Source: JBEINZ01 sp040377825 (GTDB taxonomy: Bacteria; Pseudomonadota; Alphaproteobacteria; Rhizobiales; Ancalomicrobiaceae). From it: a stretch of 10,887 bases of DNA. Positions 6,889-10,887 of this stretch are shown here, one piece after another. The stretch spans positions 1 to 10,887 of the forward strand of contig JBEINZ010000088.1 in the NCBI GenBank assembly GCA_040377825.1, in the 5' to 3' direction. Made by a program: the position numbers and the translations under genes. Under the pieces are notes generated by a model. That model was not told the DNA's origin and did not search any database. It saw only the letters and a list, made by a program, of their open reading frames with translations. The number at the start of each line of letters is the position of its first letter. The stretch's first letter is position 1.

Positions 6889-6893
6889 GATTC
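6889..6893. promoter_or_regulatory. GANTC (CcrM) site closest to gcrA
   Basis: GATTC lies 33 bp before the gcrA ATG. In Alphaproteobacteria GANTC is methylated by CcrM, and GcrA acts at promoters with methylated GANTC. The site is therefore placed for autoregulation or methylation-dependent timing, which is inference. Confidence 0.5.
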
Positions 6894-6915
6894 GCTGTCG
6901 CGATGCACAGGAAAC

Positions 6916-6921
6916 AAGGAG
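6916..6921 (+). promoter_or_regulatory. Ribosome binding site of gcrA
   Basis: AAGGAG lies 5 nt before the ATG at 6927. This decides the start against the in-frame ATG at 6903, which lies upstream of the motif and would add 8 residues foreign to the family. Confidence 0.8.
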
Positions 6922-6926
6922 CGGCC

Positions 6927-7460
6927 ATGATTTCCTGGACTGACGAGCGGGTCGAAGTTCTCAAGAGACTTTGGTCCGATGGCCTGAGCGCCAGCCAAAT
7001 TGCCGGCGAACTTGGCGGCGTCACCCGTAACGCGGTCATCGGCAAAGTACATCGTCTTGGGCTTTCTGGCCGCGCGAAGGCGCCAGCGACCCAAGCGCAA
7101 CGCCCCAAGAAGCCGACGGCACCAATTCTACGGACGACACCCGTGCGGCCTATGACGCTACCTTTGGTTCACGGCAACGTTGCGCTGAGAGCCGACCATC
7201 AGCCAGCACCACAGCCGCGGGCAGAGACACAGCCGAAGATTTATGCCTTGTCGGACGCTCCGCTTATTGACAACGCTTCGATTCTTCAGCTCAACGAGCA
7301 AACTTGCAAATGGCCGGTCGGCGATCCTGGGCAGGACGGATTCCACTTCTGCGCCAGACGTTCAGATTCCGGGATTCCGTACTGTGCATATCACGCCAGG
7401 ATGGCTTACCAGCCTATTTCCGAACGTCGCCGGGAGAAGCGAGCTGTCGGCTCGTACTGA
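6927..7460 (+). CDS. gcrA: GcrA cell-cycle transcriptional regulator
   Basis: A 177-residue homologue of Caulobacter GcrA, an alphaproteobacterial factor that binds RNA polymerase sigma-70 and stimulates promoters carrying CcrM-methylated GANTC. The N-terminal helix-turn-helix (about 3-48) is very well conserved: SWTDERVEVLKRLW (3-16), GLSASQIA (19-26), GVTRNAVIGKVHRLGLSGRA (31-50). A proline- and glutamine-rich linker of low conservation follows (about 51-118). The C-terminal domain has TCKWPVGDP (126-134), FCA (141-143) and PYCAYHARMAYQP (151-163), with the Cys127, Cys142, Cys153 and His156 set. In Caulobacter the C-terminal domain contacts sigma-70. Initiation at 6927 follows from the AAGGAG 5 nt upstream and gives the family's MSWTDER-like start with one extra Ile. 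It converges on phoB. Confidence 0.96.
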   Translation: MISWTDERVEVLKRLWSDGLSASQIAGELGGVTRNAVIGKVHRLGLSGRAKAPATQAQRPKKPTAPILRTTPVRPMTLPLVHGNVALRADHQPAPQPRAETQPKIYALSDAPLIDNASILQLNEQTCKWPVGDPGQDGFHFCARRSDSGIPYCAYHARMAYQPISERRREKRAVGSY

Positions 7461-7775
7461 CGCGCGACGGGCCCAGAAACTCTCTCAATGCGCTGTAACG
7501 GCGATTTGGTCCCTATTCGATGACCGCGCTCGCACGTTTCAGGCAGTCACGCCGCATTCCGGCCGTCATCACGATCTTAGTCTAAATGCTCCTCCCAAGG
7601 CAGTGGTGCCGACTGGGCCGCAGGCGGCAACGCGTGCGGCCCCTCTGTTGTTGAGACCATGGTGTCTAGAGCATTTCCCGGTCGGATGGGCTCATCCGAT
7701 CGGCGAATACTCCATATTCTAGACCGTGAGACAGCCTGTCCCTTTTGGATCGCTTCGATCCGAAGGGGACATACT
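7461..7775. other. Convergent spacer between gcrA and phoB
   Basis: This 315-bp stretch between two convergent genes holds no gene I can support. Its first 154 bp show nothing recognisable. The rest holds a terminator-like hairpin (7615-7653) and a palindromic repeat element (7665-7780), both described separately. An open frame crossing it from inside gcrA (7243-7722) resembles no protein family and is a frame shadow. Confidence 0.7.
7615..7653 (+). terminator. Terminator-like hairpin downstream of gcrA
   Basis: GGGCCGCA (7615-7622) and TGCGGCCC (7635-7642) form a perfect 8-bp stem. Inside it, after one G-G mismatch, GCG and CGC add three pairs closed by a GCAA tetraloop (7627-7630), which fits the GNRA type. 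A T-rich tail, CTCTGTTGTTG, follows (7643-7653). It is 154 nt after the gcrA stop, which is far for a direct terminator. It may end the gcrA transcript's 3' UTR or a small RNA within it. Confidence 0.5.
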
Positions 7776-7780
7776 CTAAA
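7665..7780. repeat. MITE-like palindromic repeat element, complete copy
   Basis: The element has terminal inverted repeats: TCTAGAGCATTTCCCG (7665-7680) against the reverse complement of 7765-7780, 12 of 16 identical. It contains two hairpins. The first (7678-7703) has 13-nt arms with 11 matches. The second (7737-7771) has 16-nt arms with 14 matches around a 3-nt CTT loop, both mismatches being G-U compatible in RNA. TCTAGA occurs at the left end (7665) and in the middle (7718), suggesting two fused palindromic units. Part of the second hairpin recurs at positions 1-23. It encodes no protein, so it is a non-autonomous or REP-like intergenic element as common in Hyphomicrobiales. Its right end contains the phoB stop codon. 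Confidence 0.72.
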
Positions 7781-8477
7781 CAGTTGCTATCGCAAACTGA
7801 TCGTCGAACGCGTAGCCGGAGCCACGTACAGTGCGAATAGGGTCCCTTTCGCGGCCTCGGTTGATTGCCTTGCGCAAGCGGCCGACATGGACGTCGACTG
7901 TCCGCTCATCGACATACACATCTCGCCCCCAGACACCATCAAGCAATTGCTCGCGTGAAAACACCCGACCGGGCGACTGCATCAAGAACTCAAGCAGCCG
8001 AAACTCCGTAGGCCCGAGATGGATCTCACGGGTCGACCGGCGAACACGATGCGTGTCTCGGTCGAGTTCCAAATCACCGGCGCGCAGCAAAGTGGACACA
8101 AGTTCAGGACGTGCACGCCGAAGCATTGCACGCACTCGCGCCATCAACTCGGGCACTGAGAACGGTTTAACGACGTAGTCATCCGCGCCAGTCGAGAGAC
8201 CGCGAATGCGCTCGGACTCTTCGCCACGCGCGGTTAACATGATGATCGGCAGGCGTTCGGTCGTGCTGCGTGTCCGCAGCCGACGACAAAGCTCAATGCC
8301 TGACAATCCCGGAAGCATCCAATCCAAAATAAGAAGATCGGGGGCCTGCTCTTTCAAGCGCGTATCCGCGTCGTCCCCGCGTTCGCATGTCTCGACATCG
8401 TAACCTTCGGATTCGAGATTGTAACGCAGAATGAGGCTGAGCGGCTCTTCGTCTTCAACAATCAATACCCTAGGCAT
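7776..8477 (-). CDS. phoB: Phosphate regulon response regulator PhoB
   Basis: A 233-residue OmpR/PhoB-family two-component regulator that binds pho boxes and turns on phosphate-starvation genes once phosphorylated by PhoR. The receiver domain (about 1-122) shows the acidic pair Asp9-Glu10, phosphoacceptor Asp52 in LDWMLPG, Thr82 and Lys104 in VVKPF. The winged-helix output domain (about 130-225) has LGPTEFRLLEFLM (154-166), the recognition helix around DERTVDVHVGRLRKAI (190-205) and the wing RTVRGSGYAFD (215-225). It is the last gene of pstA-pstB-phoU-phoB, 32 bp after phoU, with GGGAG upstream. The last few residues (QFAIATV) run right up to the repeat element, whose end supplies the TAG stop. 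Its place behind phoU identifies it as PhoB rather than another OmpR relative. Confidence 0.95.
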   Translation of the reverse strand: MPRVLIVEDEEPLSLILRYNLESEGYDVETCERGDDADTRLKEQAPDLLILDWMLPGLSGIELCRRLRTRSTTERLPIIMLTARGEESERIRGLSTGADDYVVKPFSVPELMARVRAMLRRARPELVSTLLRAGDLELDRDTHRVRRSTREIHLGPTEFRLLEFLMQSPGRVFSREQLLDGVWGRDVYVDERTVDVHVGRLRKAINRGRERDPIRTVRGSGYAFDDQFAIATV

Positions 8478-8509
8478 TCGTCGTTGTTCTCCCTGCCCCG
8501 GTCGCGCGC

Positions 8510-9223
8510 TTAAGAATCAAGGTCAACCGAAATAAGGTTCGACGTATCGCCCTTCGGTCGGTCCTCGGTCAGCTGCTCACCGGTCACAACATAGTGGACA
8601 GTCTCGGCGATATTGGTCGCATGATCGCCAATACGCTCGATATTCTTGGCGCAGAAAAGTAAGTGAGTACAGAAACTTATGTTCCGAGGGTCTTCCATCA
8701 TATAAGTCAGCAACTCACGAAACAACGACGTGTAGAGTGCATCGATTTCGTCGTCCCGGCGCCGCACGTCCATTGCTACGCTGTCATCGCGTGATGTAAA
8801 CGAGTCGAGCACGTTCTTAAGCTGCTCTAACGCAATCTCAGCGAGATGCTCAACACCGATAACAAGCTTCTTCGCCGTGAACCCACCCTCGAGCCCGACC
8901 ACACGTTTGGCAATGTTTTTGGCAAGATCGCCGACCCGCTCGAGATCATTGGATATACGAAGGGCACCAATGATCTCTCGCAGGTCCATCGCCATCGGCT
9001 GGCGCGTGGCAATAATTACGATGGCTCGCTCTTCGATGTCGCGCTGCAGCCGATCGAGACGGACATCGGTTGCAATGACTTTTTGTGCGAGTACGGTATC
9101 AAGGCGCGTCAAAGAGGTGATGGAGTCTGCCACCAATCCCTCGGCGAGCCCGCCCATTTCGGCGATCTTGCCTGCAAGTGTGCGCAGCTCCTGATCGTAG
9201 GAACTAACGATGTGATCGTTCAT
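8510..9223 (-). CDS. phoU: Phosphate transport system accessory protein PhoU
   Basis: A 237-residue cytoplasmic all-helical protein that links Pst transporter state to PhoR/PhoB signalling and represses the Pho response when phosphate is ample. Two PhoU repeats are clear: ISNDLERVGDLAKNIAKR at 90-107 and AKNIERIGDHATNIAE at 192-207, each carrying the family's E/D-x-x-x-D metal-binding pattern. Length is normal. The ATG at 9223 is preceded by a run of six G 7 nt upstream that serves as Shine-Dalgarno. It begins 17 bp after the pstB stop and precedes phoB by 32 bp, so all are likely on one transcript. Confidence 0.96.
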   Translation of the reverse strand: MNDHIVSSYDQELRTLAGKIAEMGGLAEGLVADSITSLTRLDTVLAQKVIATDVRLDRLQRDIEERAIVIIATRQPMAMDLREIIGALRISNDLERVGDLAKNIAKRVVGLEGGFTAKKLVIGVEHLAEIALEQLKNVLDSFTSRDDSVAMDVRRRDDEIDALYTSLFRELLTYMMEDPRNISFCTHLLFCAKNIERIGDHATNIAETVHYVVTGEQLTEDRPKGDTSNLISVDLDS

Positions 9224-9240
9224 TTTCTATCCCCCCACCG

Positions 9241-10041
9241 TTAACCGAAGCGACCCGTGATGTAGTCCTGGGTCCGCTTATCGCGGGGCTTTGTGAAGAT
9301 GTGGTCTGTGGGACCTTCTTCCACGAGGATCCCAAGATGGAAAAACGCTGTTTTTTGTGATACGCGCGCCGCTTGCTGCATCGAATGGGTAACGATGATG
9401 ATCGTGAAGTTCGAGCGAAGTTCGTCGATTAGTTCCTCAATGCGCGCAGTGGCGATCGGGTCGAGCGCGGAGCAAGGTTCGTCCATAAGGATCACCTCCG
9501 GCCCAACGGCGATCGCCCGAGCAATGCAGAGCCGTTGCTGTTGGCCCCCCGAAAGGCTAGTGCCGGAATCATCGAGGCGGTCTTTCACCTCTTCAAACAA
9601 GCCAGCCTTCTGCAGGCTTGTCGCCACGATCTCGTCGACATCCTGCTTGTTCCGGGCCATCCCATGGATCCGCGGCCCATAGGCAACGTTCTCGTAGATC
9701 GACTTGGGGAACGGATTTGGTTTTTGGAATACCATTCCGACCCGCGCGCGCAACTGCACGACATCGAGCACAGGATCATAGATATTCTGCGTATCGATCG
9801 AAATCGTTCCATCCACGCGACACGATGCAATCGTGTCGTTCATCCGGTTAATGCAGCGCAGGAAGGTCGACTTACCGCAACCCGACGGACCAATGAAGGC
9901 AGTCACGCTTTTCTCCGGGATGTCGATCGACACACCCTTTAAGGCGTGCTTCTCGCCATAGTGAACGTTGACGTCCCGCGCGACGACTTTCGGCTTCCGT
10001 TCAACGGTTAGTCCGCTCATGTCATCGACCATGATATCCAT
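9241..10041 (-). CDS. pstB: Phosphate ABC transporter ATP-binding protein PstB
   Basis: A 266-residue ATPase subunit that powers PstSCAB high-affinity phosphate import at the inner membrane. From Met at 10041, Walker A GPSGCGKST is at 51-59, the Q-loop glutamine is 106 in FQKPNPFP, the signature LSGGQQQR is at 163-170, Walker B VILMDE at 183-188 with the PstB-typical EPCSALDP following, and the switch histidine is His219 in THSMQQA. The sequence from QKPNPFP through ENVAYGPRIHG is diagnostic for PstB among ABC ATPases. An upstream in-frame ATG at 10047 lies only 2 nt from the GGAG at 10053-10050, whereas 10041 has an 8-nt spacing and is the better start. It follows pstA by 23 bp. Confidence 0.97.
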   Translation of the reverse strand: MDIMVDDMSGLTVERKPKVVARDVNVHYGEKHALKGVSIDIPEKSVTAFIGPSGCGKSTFLRCINRMNDTIASCRVDGTISIDTQNIYDPVLDVVQLRARVGMVFQKPNPFPKSIYENVAYGPRIHGMARNKQDVDEIVATSLQKAGLFEEVKDRLDDSGTSLSGGQQQRLCIARAIAVGPEVILMDEPCSALDPIATARIEELIDELRSNFTIIIVTHSMQQAARVSQKTAFFHLGILVEEGPTDHIFTKPRDKRTQDYITGRFG

Positions 10042-10064
10042 TACCATTACTCCGCCCGAACCGC

Positions 10065-10887
10065 TTACCAGCGGCGCTCAAATCTTTTTCTGAGGATGAT
10101 CGCCAGTCCATTCATGAGAAAGAGGAAGGCGAGCAACACGATGATGGCCGCGGCGGTCTTGGCCTGGAAACCAAGTTCCGGCAAGTCAGACCACAAGAAG
10201 ATCTGCACCGGCAAGACCGTTGCGGCTTCGGTGACTGAACCAGGCACGTCTACGATGAAGGCGATCATGCCAATCATCAGGAGCGGCGCGGTCTCGCCAA
10301 GCGCGTGCGCCATCCCGATGATCGTTCCAGTCATAATCCCAGGCATCGCCAGGGGAAGAACATGATGGAAAACCGCCTGCTGCTTGGATGCGCCGACGCC
10401 GAGCGCTGCCTCACGGATTGACGGCGGGACCGCCTTAAGCGCAGCGCGGCTCGCAATGATAATCGTCGGAAGCACGAGCAAAGCAAGAACCAAACCGCCC
10501 ACGAGCGGCGCGGAGCGGGGCAGATCCATGAAGTTCAAGAAGACCGCAAGGCCGAGCAAGCCGAACACGATTGAAGGCACGGCCGCAAGATTGTTGATGT
10601 TCACCTCGATCACGTCGGTGAAGCGATTTTTCGGAGCAAATTCCTCCAGATAGATCGCGGCCGCGACGCCAATGGGTAGACAGAGGGTCAGGGTAACCAG
10701 CATGGTCAATGCCGAACCTGCCAATGCGCCGAGGATACCCGCCAGCTCCGGCTCGCGACTGTCGCCCGAGATGAAGAATTGCGTGTTGAAGTGACTTTCG
10801 ATCACCCCGGTGCCTTTCAAGGCGTCAACAATCGCTATCTGGCGATCGGTGATTTTTCGGCTACCCTCGGGCGCGGTCAACAGGATG
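10065..10887 (-). CDS. pstA: Phosphate ABC transporter permease PstA (partial, start beyond the window)
   Basis: The C-terminal part of an inner-membrane permease subunit of the PstSCAB phosphate importer. The frame stays open to the right edge (codons ATC, CTG before the TTG at 10880), so that TTG is not the start. Counting from 10880, membrane segments are seen near 47-78, 97-118, 124-148, 180-210 and 242-264. The cytoplasmic EAA loop that docks on PstB starts at 157 (EAALGVGAS) and ends with VLPLAMPGI. Alphaproteobacterial PstA proteins usually carry an extra N-terminal periplasmic region (DUF3333), giving well over 400 residues. The segment KGTGVIESHFNTQFFISGDS (22-41) looks like the end of that region, so at least a third of the gene is probably missing. 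pstC, pstS and phoR are expected beyond the edge. Confidence 0.94.
   Translation of the reverse strand, partial: ILLTAPEGSRKITDRQIAIVDALKGTGVIESHFNTQFFISGDSREPELAGILGALAGSALTMLVTLTLCLPIGVAAAIYLEEFAPKNRFTDVIEVNINNLAAVPSIVFGLLGLAVFLNFMDLPRSAPLVGGLVLALLVLPTIIIASRAALKAVPPSIREAALGVGASKQQAVFHHVLPLAMPGIMTGTIIGMAHALGETAPLLMIGMIAFIVDVPGSVTEAATVLPVQIFLWSDLPELGFQAKTAAAIIVLLAFLFLMNGLAIILRKRFERRW

Larger units (their letters stand above)
6572..6926. other. Gene-free 355-bp region upstream of gcrA
   Basis: I see no convincing protein gene or tRNA here. The stretch holds GANTC sites at 6586, 6700, 6760 and 6889, with a fifth at 6570 overlapping the previous stop codon. It also holds a seven-T run at 6603-6609 without a good preceding stem, short GC palindromes (6648-6659, 6708-6722), and two hairpins nearer gcrA described separately. 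A long regulated promoter and leader for gcrA is the simplest reading. A small RNA cannot be excluded. Confidence 0.6.

Noticed and set aside
7243..7722. 159-codon plus-strand frame running from gcrA into the spacer and repeat
   Set aside because: Starts out of frame inside the conserved gcrA C-terminus, ends in the repeat element, and has no family resemblance.
10065..10880. TTG at 10880 as the pstA start
   Set aside because: The frame is open to the window edge, and the protein begins mid-domain relative to known PstA proteins, so the gene is truncated by the window and not initiated here.
1..10887. CRISPR array, tRNA, rRNA, transposase, toxin-antitoxin or phage genes
   Set aside because: I looked for spaced repeats, clover-leaf patterns and signature proteins on both strands and found none.

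Overview
The window reads as a chromosomal segment of an alphaproteobacterium, most likely of the order Hyphomicrobiales (rhizobia and relatives). The evidence is a gcrA homologue, which is alphaproteobacterial, next to a pst/pho block in the order pstA-pstB-phoU-phoB, and the neighbourhood hslO-argF-argD-gcrA-phoB. As I recall it, the argF-argD-gcrA-phoB part matches the gene order of Sinorhizobium meliloti. The DNA is moderately GC-rich, with dispersed palindromic repeats between genes.

Layout, left to right. Positions 1-23 are the right end of a dispersed repeat. A CAP-domain lipoprotein gene (82-708, +) follows. It converges on a minus-strand run that is transcribed argD (start 4065), argF (start 2863), hslO (802-1797). 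These encode two arginine-biosynthesis enzymes whose genes overlap by 4 bp and the redox chaperone Hsp33. A divergent promoter region (4066-4273) holds a strong -35-like TTGACA and a leader hairpin for argD, plus an 11-bp perfect tandem repeat in front of a large plus-strand gene (4274-6571). That gene encodes a membrane protein fused to a spermidine-synthase-like domain. The 355-bp region 6572-6926 is rich in GANTC sites and hairpins and leads into gcrA (6927-7460, +), a cell-cycle transcription factor that acts with CcrM methylation of GANTC. The 315-bp region 7461-7775 holds a terminator-like hairpin and a roughly 116-bp MITE-like palindromic element, whose right end carries the phoB stop codon. 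From 7776 to the right edge runs a minus-strand phosphate operon: pstA (cut by the edge), pstB, phoU, phoB.

Functionally the window is mainly core metabolism and regulation: arginine synthesis from N-acetylornithine and ornithine, oxidative-stress proteostasis, cell-cycle transcription, and high-affinity phosphate uptake with its response regulator. I see no phage, insertion sequence with a transposase, CRISPR array, tRNA or rRNA. The least ordinary points are the repeat element that forms the end of phoB and has a second copy at the left edge, the GANTC cluster upstream of gcrA, the fused membrane/spermidine-synthase gene that appears to interrupt otherwise conserved gene order, and the structured argD leader. 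I did not find a convincing wholly new multi-gene system.
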